Part shown: positions 1 to 15,720 of the stretch, piece by piece
Layout of the letters: each line of letters begins with the position of its first letter
How positions within the stretch are numbered: the stretch's first letter is position 1
DNA from: Cinclus cinclus
Taxonomy: Eukaryota; Chordata; Aves; Passeriformes; Cinclidae
NCBI RefSeq assembly: GCF_963662255.1
Contig: NC_085047.1
Coordinates: 96,665,619-96,729,618, forward strand
Direction of reading: 5' to 3'
Length of the DNA stretch: 64,000 bases
Program-made: the position numbers and the translations under genes
The notes under the pieces: model-generated
Seen by the model: only the letters and a program-made list of their open reading frames with translations
What the model was told of the DNA's origin: nothing
Database searches by the model: none

Positions 1-996
1 GAGGGTTGAAGCCAAAGGAAAAATGCTCATCTGACACAACTTTATCACTTTTTTGTATTGCTTAACATCATTGTGTTGCACACATCACTGTTTTTTTTGT
101 ATTTTTTGGGGTTTATTTTGTTTGTTTGGGGTTATTTGTTTTTGTTTGGATTTTTAAATTAAGATAATTAATTTTGTTTTTCCATAGTAGTCAACTGTAT
201 GATTCTCATTCTTAAGGATAATGCTTTAATCCTGACACACATTGGAAGTACAACATTTTAATAGTTGCAACATGCCGTGGTTTTGATTTTTTTGTTGTTG
301 TTGTTTTTGTTTTATTCTTCCAAGAAAAGAGTAGAATCCAGGATTTTTTGTGAGTCATGCAGAAGTTAGATGCAGTATCTTACTAAATTTAATATAATTG
401 GGGCACATCTATCCTTTTAAGACTCTCAGAAGAACTCTGTGCCTGTCAGACACAGTCTGTGATTTGTCAACAAAACTAATTTTATTTCTCATTAATGGAT
501 TTTTTTTTCAGTTGTTAAATTCCCTAATTGCTATCTTCATTGTTTATTCCAGGGAAAAACTGATATTAAAATAATCTTGGTCATTTCCTTAGATAATTTT
601 TTTTTTGGCAAAAAATGATACTTTCTTTTCAACAACTCATTTAGCAATGCCTTTTTTTCTTCTACAGATCCATTTTTTTCCTTGTCACTTCTCCTTTTAC
701 CCTATGTTTTATTCTCTATACATGCACTCCTGCTAAGGCTTCTTCATCTTTGTTACTAGGTTATCCATCACAGCTGCCAGTAATTCCACCTTTTTTTGGC
801 TGTTGGCCTCCATCCCTTCATTCTATTATTAGATACTTTTGCCTTCTCAAGTATTAGGCACTCTCCACATCTAAAAGACACAAATGTACTTAGCAAAAGA
901 AATCATTATTATCTCTGAGATTATTTTCCTGCTAAATAGAATAATTGTCATAAGATCCAGAAATTCCTCTTTATTCCCATGGCTGAATTTCTCCCA
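1..996. other. AT-rich non-coding sequence
   Basis: No gene is visible. The stretch is T-rich with low-complexity TTTG/GGTT runs near 92-172 and a short TTG run near 291-312. Open frames are short and do not resemble proteins. No repeat family was recognised. Confidence 0.6.
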
Positions 997-4984
<3,988 letters not shown>

Positions 4985-5800
4985 AAGTAGTTAGTGTGGG
5001 AAAGTAATTGCAACCAGAGAAGAGAAGGGTGAGAATTTGTGAGAGAAACGCCCAGCAGACACCAAGGTCAGTGAAGGAGGAGGAGGTGCTCCAGGTGTAA
5101 GTGCAGAGATTCTCCTGCAGCCCATGGAGAAGAGCATGGTGAAGACCTTGGTGAGGCAGCTGTGCCCCTGAATGCTATGGAAGACCATGGCAGGAGAGAG
5201 ATCCACCTTCAGATGGAGACCTGCAGGCTGGAGCAAGTGGATGCCTGAAGTAGGTTGTCACCATAGGAAAACCATGCTGGAACAGGCTCCTGGCAGGACC
5301 TGTGGCCCCATGGAGAAAGGAGTCCGTCTTGGAGGAGGTTTGGTGACAGGGCTTGTGACCCTGTGGGAGATCCGTGCTGGAACAGTTTGTTCCTGAAGGA
5401 CTGTACCCCATGGAGAGGACCCATGTTGGGACAGTTTGGGAAGAACTGCAGTCTGTGGGAAGGACCCATGTTGGAGTTCCAGTGTTGGAACAGTCTCCTG
5501 TGTGAGGAGCCCTGGGCTGGAGGAGGGTAGGACTGTGAGAAGTCCTCCCTCTGATTTGAATGAGTGATAGAAAGGTGTGATGAACAGACTGCAGCCCCCC
5601 TTTCCCAGTCCCTTGAGCCTATGAGGAAAGGAGGTAGAGACAACTGGGAGTAAAATTAAGCCCAGGAAGAAAGGAAGGCAAGGAAAAAGTCTTTTTTTTA
5701 GAGTTTGGTTTTATTTCTCACTATCCTACTCTGATTTGATTGGTAATAAATTAAAATTATTTATTTAAATCTAGTCTGTTTTACCAATGCCACTGAAGCC
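4985..5800 (+). mobile_element. Avian endogenous-retrovirus LTR (ERVL-like), degenerate
   Basis: Composition switches abruptly to G-rich text made of recurring phrases such as 'ccatggagaggacccatg' and 'gctggaacag', repeated in diverged form between about 5100 and 5510. This arrangement is familiar from a common LTR family of birds. Near the right end, 'tttgattggtaataaatt' carries an AATAAA signal (5745-5750), as expected in an LTR R region, so the element is on the plus strand. Several overlapping open frames on both strands are by-products of the stop-poor repeat units. I saw neither the TG...CA ends nor a target-site duplication, so the borders are approximate and the family assignment is from memory. 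Confidence 0.72.
5745..5750 (+). promoter_or_regulatory. LTR polyadenylation signal AATAAA
   Basis: A canonical hexamer inside the terminal part of the LTR. It sits in 'tggtaataaatt', which is typical of the 3' part of this bird LTR, and it fixes the orientation as plus. Confidence 0.6.
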
Positions 5801-8800
5801 CAATACATGTATCTGCTATTATATGTTAAATTGGTTTACATGACTTCTTAGAGCTGATACCACTTAGAAGAAAGTAATTCACATAGTGAAATAATTCTGC
5901 ACTGGGTTTTATGATTTGTAGTTTGGTCATTAGAAAAGAGCACCTGACTAAAACCCAGTGCTACTGGAAAAAGTGAATTATATCTACCTTATATTGCAAT
6001 CACTTAAGGATGTGAATGCAAATAATTTCTAGCCAACGACATGCTATCTATATTTAAATACAGTTTTCAGTTTTCAAATCTTTCTAAGCACTTCAAATAC
6101 CAGCTAGGTACCCTAAAGTGTAGATTAAGGCTGCCACCTGCTCAGAACCTCCTATATGAACAAATAATATGTTTTATCATTTTATGAGAGAATAGTAAAA
6201 GTATATGTGCTTTCTATTACATATCAAAGCATATTTTCTGTTGCACTGTGAAATGAACTCCAGGACTGAGATTATTTTGCTCTTACAAACAAAATATCCA
6301 ATTTCTGTTATTAAAGGAAAAGGATAACATTTAATGTTTTTCATCTTGCTATCCTCAGGGTAGCAGATATGAAAGGTCAACAATTTTACTTTCCACTTTC
6401 TAATAAAAAGATGATAAAATAGTCAATAAAAATGGAAATCAATGAAGTCCAGAGCACTTACTCCTACCCACTGGTTTCTCTGAGCACATAAAACTAAAGC
6501 ACCTGTACAAAGTTTTCAAATCTTCACAGACCTCTGCATTGGCCAGAGGTGGATCTGTGTTGGAGCCAGCTGGCATTGGCCCAGGTGGACATGGGGGAAG
6601 ACTCTGGCACCTTCACACAGGAGTCAACCCTATAGCCTATCCCTGCACCCACCCTCCAAAAAAAATAACCAAGTGTGCCATTTAAATCCAAACATTATAA
6701 CAGAAATGTTGAATAACATAGTGAAAGAAACACCTGCTAAAACGAGAAACACTCTTTGCAAGCATGCAGCATTTGGCTGTTGTGCTCCTATGGTTTTTAA
6801 GGTTGGTTATGGGACATTTACTCATCTGTCTACACCACAGCAGTGGAAAATCTCATCTTAATCATTAGTTTAGCTCTCTGGATGTACAGACCAAACAGGA
6901 CTTGCGCAGAGCAACTTGCACATTTGATCACTTGTTTTCCACATATTTCCACATATTTCATGTGTGCCAAGTCCACTTTCTAAGGTGTCTTAGAGTTGCA
7001 TCTCTACCCAGTTTATGGTGACTCACCAAGTCAAATCTCTCCATGCAATGTGCAGGCAGCAGGATTTGGACAGGTAATTTCAGTGCTGCAATAGCTATGG
7101 CTGCATAAAAATCCTTTCAGGCAATCCAGCTTTAGCTCTTGAATAACATGCCATGAATTCCCACCCAAACAGTACACATCACTGTTGAGAATAACTAGGC
7201 AGCAAGTGAAAAATCTGGCATTGATGATATCTTCCATCTTTCCCTTAAATATCCACAGAAAAAAATGAGTGACTGTGATTTTCAGGTCTCTCTTTGGTTT
7301 GCTTTTAATTCTAGAGGTTTTAGGATAATTAGCATTTAGAAAGCATTACAGGCTACAGCAGCCTTAAAGGTCATGCCCCAAACTACCACAAAATATTTCA
7401 AGCTCTCCTTCCTGCTAGTGCCTTACAGGATTATCTAAGAGAAAAGTGGAGGGGAGAGGGAGTGGAATTACAATCAAAGATCATATAAGATTATATTCAT
7501 GACAGAAGTGCAAGCTGTAGTATCAGCAAAAGCACAAAAATTTTGCAAGTGTTAGCAATGTCTGGACATGCAAAATGCACTTTCCTACATGGCCACAGCT
7601 TAATGGCTTGTTTGCACAGAGAGGTTTTACTTCTACACAGCAGCACACCTGAGGAATGTAGGTGTGCTGCTGTGAACGTGGTGAAGAAAGAAAAGCACAG
7701 AAACAAACTGAACTGCAATAGTGATGTGCTACATAATTTTTTTTTCAAGACTGAGCTCCTACCTGGTTAAAAAAAAAAAAAATGTTCTATTAGTCATAAA
7801 TCCAGCAATGTTACTAGAGGATCATAGTTCAAGTTATAGACCAGCTGTTGAACACCACTACCTTTAAATTTTTCTCTTCATTTCACTTGTACAACTGCAT
7901 TGAATAAAATAGGGTCTCCTGGGCATATTTTACTCTCTATGAGTGTATTATAGTCCTTTTCATCTTGAAATCTTGAGATTTACTTCTGTTTAAATACACT
8001 TCATTTTATTTTATTTATCCACCAAATCTTTTCATGATTGCATGGTGACATTCAAAGATAAAATGTCTGAAGGCTAAAGATATATTAAATCTATGGAATA
8101 AATAGAAAAAAATAAAAGCTTTCTTTTTTAAGGAAAAAATAAGACAGTTGGCAGTGACATATCAGTACAAAAGATCGTTTTAGTGGTAGATATGATCACA
8201 GTATTGAAGATTTTCTACATTTGCATTGATCTTTAAACAGTTCTGCTTTAAAGGTCATAAAGATAAATTTAACATCTACCTTATCTATAAATTTTTATGT
8301 ATTTTTTTTTTGTCTAATAAAATGTTATAATCTTTTTCCAGTCTTTGAAAGTTACTCATGTTAAAGCACTTTTTACTACAGTCTCTGAATATACTAGTTT
8401 AACATGCTGTTCACTCACATTTCAAATCTGCTAAACTGTATGATACAGACTTTTTATTACTTATTCTTTTGAAAAAAATTTACTACAGACACTTTATTTT
8501 TAATGGCATTTTAATGAGGTATCATGCTATGAATTTATGATTAACGCAGGTTGCCTCATCATATAATTAATAAGAACATAAATACACTTTGGTGAAAAGA
8601 CTTTCAGACCTCCATAGGAACGGCCACTTACAGATTGCAGCCTGATAAATAAGAACTTCCTTGTTTCTGCTTTTCATATATGAAACTGTTTTCATCATAA
8701 TCTTCAAGTGATTTTCAATTCCAGATCAATTTCTCCCTATATTAAATTTATCAAGCTTCCTCAGCATGCTCTTCACCATAGGGTCAATCTTAAATGTACA

Positions 8801-11800
8801 AAAGCAGAACTCTGCTGTCTCCAGGGCAGTTTATAAATGACTGGCATATAGGTCCAGTGATGGGTGTAGGAGTCCAATGACTGGACTCCTACAAGTCCAG
8901 TGTATCTCAGCCCTGTTTTCTCCACAAACTACACAGAGAAAACAGCTTTGGACCCACGCTGAAATGTTGGACTTCCTAACCTCCTGCACCATTCTCTGAG
9001 CCTGTGAAATACCAAAACACTAACAGTAAGTGCTGTCGTAAGTGTGAAATATAATTAAACTAAAATTCATACATATTTTTTAATAGGGTCATGAACCTCA
9101 ATTAAAGTTTTCCTATAGCTTGGATCTCTGTAAGATCCTCTCTCCATATGAGTTCACTAGAATGTTCAACACCATGAGAGTATCAACTGTAAAGTCTCCC
9201 ACAGAGCAAGCAGAGAGGTGCTTTCCTCAGTGAGGCTCTTTTACTAGTTGTTTCTCAGTGTAATTCGCAATGTGAAGCTTCACTTGGATGGATTTGGATG
9301 CTATCAGGTTCAACAATTGGCGTACCCAAAGGTGTTTCAGTTTCCTCCCACTTCCCCTATAATGCCAACCTCTCCTGATCACATAAAACTCATTCTCTTG
9401 GGAAGATAGGATAAAGGGAAGTAAGTGAACCAGTTTGAAAGTATCTTTAATAAATTAGTCTGAAGGTAGATAATGGTACTGTCAAATTGCTTTTTGTTGC
9501 CTATTGTACCTCCTGCCGAGGAATGGAAACATGAAAACTTAAGATTACTAAAGATTTCATTATTAAATGCAGGTGGCAATAGAGTAGAATCTAATACATG
9601 ATTAATTTCAATGAATTTCAATGAATTCAGGGCAGGAAGCAAGACCCATTTATTTTGTATAGCACTTGATTAACTGTTTTTCTTGGTTCTAATTTTGTGT
9701 TTTAATTTTCCATAATCAGCACTTAGCTGTCAGGATGACAGGTGGGTTTAGGAACTAGAAATTAAATTAATAAACCAGTTACTTGGACTTATCTGTTTAT
9801 CTATGGGATATCTGGCCTCAGAAAGTATTGTCTTCTCCAGTAAAAAGAAACAGGAAAGATTAAACAGTCTGGAATAAGCAATGTACACTGCTTTGTGCTG
9901 CCTGAAAATTCTGTATTTTTCTGATCCAAAGTTTAAGGCTTTTTGTTTAAAAATAATAATAAAACAAGGCCAAGTAATTTAGGAATAGGATGAAAATTAA
10001 GGACAGCATTCTCACAAGTCCAGGCTTTTGACCAGTTTTTCTTCATTTTCTTCAAAATAGGGTTTTCCAACCTCACACTGGTATGGTCCTTCATTATAAA
10101 GGAAGGGAGGGAGACAAGGACTTTAGTTTCTCATAGGCTGAAAAACCTATGTCAAAAGCTCTTTAGAATTTATTGAATTTGAATAGTCTCAGTGAAATGT
10201 TTTCAATTTGATGAATGATAAAGATGCTTGCTTCGAAATGGTTTTGGAACATTCTACCGGGACTGACTGTTCTTATCAAGTGGATGTTCTATTTATTCCA
10301 AGTTTTTGAAAGATAAGTAAAATTTTACTACTAGGTACACACAGAAATAAGTTAGTATAATTGTTGACTAAGTAGACAATACTGAAATAAAAAAGTATTT
10401 TTTCTGTTTCTCTGTCCATATGATTCTACAGGTACTGCATTCATTTTGCAAAATTTAGTGAGATTGGGACCCTATTGTGTTACGCAGCACAAGTGCACAT
10501 ATTTAGAAAGATTTTATAAGACAAGAAACCATTTACAGTAACATTAATAGAATATTACAGGAAATTGCTTATTTTGCTTCTGAGATGGTAATCTCAGTAC
10601 AAATTTATCAGAAAGATAAGATATGAACAGGTCCACAATCTGTCCAGAATGTGATTGAGCCTAAGAATAAATCCACATTTCTCTGCAGACTAAATTCACT
10701 TGCTACCCTTCTGCTCCTGTAGCATGGCACCGGCTGTTGAAATGCACTTCAGGCTGATTCAGCTCCTTTCCATCTATCATCTTTTCTGGCTTTCCTGTAA
10801 GGACACTCACCACACTTCACTATTGCTGTCTATGGCAAAGACATGTCAGGCTGTGCTGTTGGGAATGACACAGAAAAGTCATCCTGGGCTTCATTTTGCT
10901 TTGTTAAGCTTTTACAAGAAATCCAGAAAACTATTTCAATGGCAGTTCTTTTCCTGAATAGCATTTACTTTATACAGACCCTCTAGAAAGAGATCCTTGA
11001 AGGTTTTAAATGGCTCATTACTAGAAGAACGCTTTTGGTTTTGATAAAATTCAATGGAAATAATCTCAGATGAAATTTAATATTCATTAGAAAGCAGCTG
11101 TCTGCACCCAAGGCTTTTGCTAAGGGTGACTTCGAACGTTTTGGTTTTCTAAAAGGATATGGCCAACATCACAAGGCACCTGTGCTTGTGATAAAGCTGC
11201 AGAAGGAAACGCTAGCAGAAATTCAGGTTTGATATTATTTCTGTTGCTGCAGTAGCTGTTTGTGACAGATGGCTATTTCCGAACATCCGTGTTAGGACTC
11301 TGAGGTTTGATCAGGGCTTTTTATGCACCTTTTGCCAGAGCTGTAGGAATAAATTTTATATGAGCTTCTATTGAAACAGTTTTTCAAGGGGTGATGTCTT
11401 CCCAGACAACCTCATCTTCCAATAGACTGGGCAGAACTAGAGCCCTTTGAAGCTGCTCTAAACCCACTGCTGGAAAAATCTGAAACTGAAGACACCACTT
11501 TAAACTGAGGGATGATGAAAAAGACTGAGGCTTTTTCTGGACTGCCTTTTGTACAATGGCGCAAACTCAGGCTTGATTTTGAAGGAATGCTCTGTCAGGC
11601 CTTGCCAACACATCACTGTGCACGAATCTTAGCTCTAACCCATCCACAGTGCTCCCCTGCCCATTTCACCACTAGGCAACCTGTTCCTGTCGTCCACCCT
11701 CGCTCCAGGTTTGGAGGTAGAAATGCAGTGCAGGTGGTCAGTAGCCTGGGCTTCAGCACACAGCAGTGTGCTGCAGCCAGCTCCAAGCTTGTGTGGTGGA

Positions 11801-14800
11801 ACAGACACAACCTTGGAGCCTGTGCAGGGCATATGAGGGAAATATTAATGGTTTCATGAGCTACATAGGTCAAATACTCTATTAATAATTGGACTTTAAA
11901 ACTGGCCAATGAGGTAGAGGGATGAGTTAATAGAAATCATTTAATGCCTCTTAATGATGAAACTGAAGGCTGGTTGATACAACAAACTAAAGGTCAACAG
12001 AACTTTACAGCCATGCATGGGAGGATGCTTCATTTTTTCTCCACGTTTTCAGGTACAGGATAGTTATGTTTACCCATATTAAAATCTTATTTTTTTTCTC
12101 TTTGAAGTAAGAATTGAATTTTACTTCAGAGATTGTTTCAAAATGGAAAAGGTAATGGAAAGCAATTAGTAAGAAAAGTTTTTCATGTACTCAGGGAAGA
12201 TAAAGACAGCAGGTTAAAGACAAATGCAACAGAAAATTCCACATAATGTGTTTCTGCTGTAGCTTGCAAGTAAAGGTGAAGGTAACAAAATGCAAAATGG
12301 ATTTATATAGCACAATGTCAAGCTGCCAGTGAACCACTGATAAAATCCTATTAGTATAAACAGAGAGGATACATGAACTCCTAGGTTTTTAATGATAGGG
12401 TTTTTGCTCTTGGACAATGAGCAAATGACAGTCTAAAGCAGATTTAGTAAATAGATTTATATGAAATAGATTTTCTCAGAAGCATTCTTCCACCAGTAAA
12501 ATAAACAATTCCATTAGCAAATGCTCACTTACCTTTATTATGTACAAATGGTTATATCATCAATACACTCTGCACAAAGTATTCATCTGCATTGTCTTGC
12601 TGATAAAAAATCTTCTCCACATGTACAGTGCTACAGATTGCAAAGAACATCAGTCAGTAGAAGTGCTTTACAAATCAGACCTAGTGGGGCAAAGCAGTTT
12701 ATTAGTGTGCATCTTATTCTGTGGTGTGTAGGATTACCCACATGCAACACTTGAGCAGTAAACATTTCCATTTGCAAAGGGTGATGAAAATAACTTCAGT
12801 AACGTGTACTACCCGTGCTTACTGCACCACAGTTCTACTCAGCACCCTCATGTTTAACCTGATGGCAGCAAATAGGGCATAACAGTGAAGAAGGGGGATG
12901 ACATGACTGAAGCACAAATAGCTGGAACAGCTTCTTGCTTGTGTTCTGATAAGGTGTGGGATATTTTCCAACCCGGAAAATAACCTTAGTAATGCACTTA
13001 AAGGTAGTCTGACCAAAACCCTGGTAAATGCACAATTGAGAAAATTTTGGAATAAACTTAATTAGATTATATAGTTCTTTTCTATTTCAAACTTCCTCAG
13101 CTTTAGGGCACTGGGTAAAATTATTGAGTTTTTAGTAAATTATTTCAAACATGCCTTCCTGCATTTTTCATTATGCAATATATATCTCGTGTACCAGTAC
13201 ATTCTATTTCAGCTCATTAATTCAGGATTACTTTAATATTAGGAAGGATTTTTCTCCCCATCAGTGAAAGAGAAATCCTGTCCACTTTTCCCAGTAGTTA
13301 GCAAAGAAATGGATTACCAGTTCATTTTTTTCCTTGTAAAATTCCATAAATACCCATGTATTCTTACTGTCATGATTGCAGGGAGTTTCTAACGTGCAGG
13401 GGAACATTCTCAAATAATAATTGAACACGGTTTCTAAATGATGAGGCTATAAAAGAAATTTGAGATTGTAATTTTTGCTTATTATTGGTTTCAATTCATA
13501 ATGTGGCAACAGTTTGTTACATTGTTTTGCTACCTTTCTCTTTTCTAGTAATAGATGTGCCTAGTGGTCAGTGACCTCCTACAAGCAAATAATTTGAAAG
13601 AATATTACTCTGCTACAAAAAAGGATTTTTATATGTTAGTGTATGATAATTCCCTTTGTTAGATTATTTTCTGAGTTCTTCTTAGACAATGACTACCTAG
13701 AAAGCACTGTATCTACTGGGAGTTTGGGAGTATTTTTTTCTACTGAGAATTTATATTAATATTTGAGAATCTTTCTCTGCTGTGAACGTTTCACCAAATT
13801 TTACTTTGGGAGTGGCAGATACCCATTAGAATTTGGTTCAGCACAGATTTGACTTAATCCAATAGGTATTAAGCCTAAATAGCACATGTTTTAGTAACAT
13901 AATGTAGGATATTCCACCTGGCCTGTAGATAGCAGAACAGAAAGCCTAAGTCTCCTGTAGGTCCTGTGCTGTGTCTGCCAGACTGCACAGACTTCTTGGC
14001 TGGCATTACACCTGTGTGTTCAGGTCTAGATGTCCATATGTGAGCTAGAAATTCCCATCATACCCACCACAGGCCTGGTGAATACAGTCATTGGATTGTA
14101 GGAAGTTAGTTAACTCATTTGTCTGTAGATGCTTGTATTTCATGTCACAGCTCTCTTGAGTTCATCAGACTCAGCTGAGTGCAGATGTTACCAGAGAGTT
14201 GTATTATTTTACTTTGTGTTATACTGGAACAGCTGATTTGAAACACCTGCTTATCTTCATATTTTCAAAAGAGAAATTTTCATCAGATATACTGACCCCA
14301 CTAATTTGTTGTTGGGTTTAGTATCTGGTGGGTTTTTTGCAAAATATTAAGCAGAATTATGAACCTTCAACAGACTTGTTTTTCTGGTTCTGATTTGTAT
14401 CCAGCCCTGATGCTGTTTTCTTTTATATGTCTCTTGGAAATACCTGTTCCTACTTGATTAGCCCAAATAAATAGATTTGCATTTTTTTACCATCTTTGTG
14501 TTCTGTTTAAATTTTCATATTAAATCGGTGCTGGTTCTTCTGTCTGCTGATTGAGTTTGTTTTTCTGGGACATTATACTGTAGTTTCAAAATACATGGTG
14601 GTAAGCAATGTACTTTAATACCTTGTAGATGTTTCTGGCTAAAGTTGGAATTTTTCCTCTTTAATTTATGACAGGACTAATTAAAGTACTTTCCTTTGGT
14701 CAAATTATTATAATGTTAGTAATTCTAAGTTATTACTTGAACTCCTGTGTCACATTCTGGGGACTACTTAAAAAAATGTGTCTTTCCATTTATGGAATAT

Positions 14801-15552
14801 ATGGGTTATGTTTTATGGGTACTTGTCATTTATGATTTTAGAACTGGTAGCTTCTATTACCTCTGGCTTCTCTGTATCATCCTCTAATTTATTTTCTTAG
14901 TTTGAGTTTGTGCAGCTAGAGCATTTATTTCAGTTTCAGGTGTTTTTCTTCTGACCTTGAAGACTCAATAAACACTGTTTTCACTTAAAGTATGGAAACA
15001 TTGCTTCAGGCTTCTCTTCCAATATTTTTTTGTCTTTTTTTCTTTTATATTCCTGCTTTTGGGGATTATATTTGACCATATGTTGCTACTTAATTGCCTT
15101 TTTTTTACTCTTATATTTGCATTCCTTTGGCTTGTAAGCAATAGCTAGCGATTTAAGATGATGTACAAGCATTCATAAAGAGAACCAGCCAGCCATTCAC
15201 TTCCCCACGTTCTTCATGCCCTTTTTAATATATGCAAGCATATCCAGTGTAATGAAAAACAAGCTTTGTTTGAAATGGGGACAGGGCTTGGGTACGTTAG
15301 TTTTTCTGCTCCATTACTCAGCTGGAAAAAAAAAGGAACAAGCAGGTATTTATTTACTTTCTGAGTTGTTCTTTGCTTGCACCTCATATTCAGATTAACT
15401 CATGGCTTCCAGCATGATGGAACCAAACACACTTCCATGCTGTAGTGTCCATTTTTCAGTAACCATGGGCTGCCTGAGAATGATTTGTTAACCTCTAAAT
15501 CTCATATTTCATTGATCAGAAGTAGCATCAGTTATCTGCTCAAGTAAAATTC
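5801..15552. other. Long unique non-coding stretch
   Basis: Almost 10 kb with no CR1, LTR or gene that I can support. Open frames reach about 115 codons (11512-11859) but show no domain, no splice context and no coding-like composition. Visible structure is limited to a hairpin at 8865-8893, an A tract near 7769 and moderately GC-richer text at 11080-11960 containing TAAT and CAGCTG motifs. The last could be a conserved regulatory block, which is unproven. Confidence 0.5.
8865..8893. repeat. Perfect inverted repeat, 12-bp arms, 5-nt loop
   Basis: The left arm TGTAGGAGTCCA and right arm TGGACTCCTACA are exact reverse complements separated by ATGAC. A hairpin of this quality is unlikely by chance at any one place but expected occasionally in 64 kb. 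No terminal repeats or duplicated flanks suggest a transposon, and no T run suggests a Pol III terminator. Confidence 0.9.
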
Positions 15553-15720
15553 TGTCATGGTTTTGGCTGGGATAGAGTTTTTTTTTTTTTTTGGTCAATG
15601 ACCAAAAAAAGGGAGGGGGAGGGGATGAATGAAATAGTGAGTTAAAGATAAAGTGGAGATAGTACAAAATTCTCACGGAAAAAAAAGCCTTTCCTTGCCC
15701 TCACATTTTTCCAGGCTATA
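15553..15720 (+). mobile_element. 5' fragment of an avian ERV LTR
   Basis: The phrase 'tgtcatggttttggctggga' at 15553 matches the start, as I know it, of a common bird LTR that begins TGTCATGG and continues with 'gatagagtt'. The text then runs into a T tract and a purine-rich stretch up to about 15720, where recognisable LTR text ends. It is truncated, with no polyadenylation signal, right terminus or internal retroviral sequence. The right border is a guess. Confidence 0.6.
15586..15610. repeat. Perfect inverted repeat with 1-nt spacer in the LTR fragment
   Basis: Seven T followed by GGTCA pairs exactly with TGACC followed by seven A, with a single A between (15598). The arms are 12 bp. It lies 33 bp after the LTR start and probably arose within the element after insertion. 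Confidence 0.9.

Noticed and set aside
5175..5643. Overlapping frames of 74-144 codons on both strands
   Set aside because: They lie in a degenerate-repeat LTR. There is no protein similarity and the repeat unit explains the lack of stops.
11512..11859. 115-codon plus-strand frame, considered as a gene
   Set aside because: No splice context, no recognised domain, and competing open frames on the other strand.
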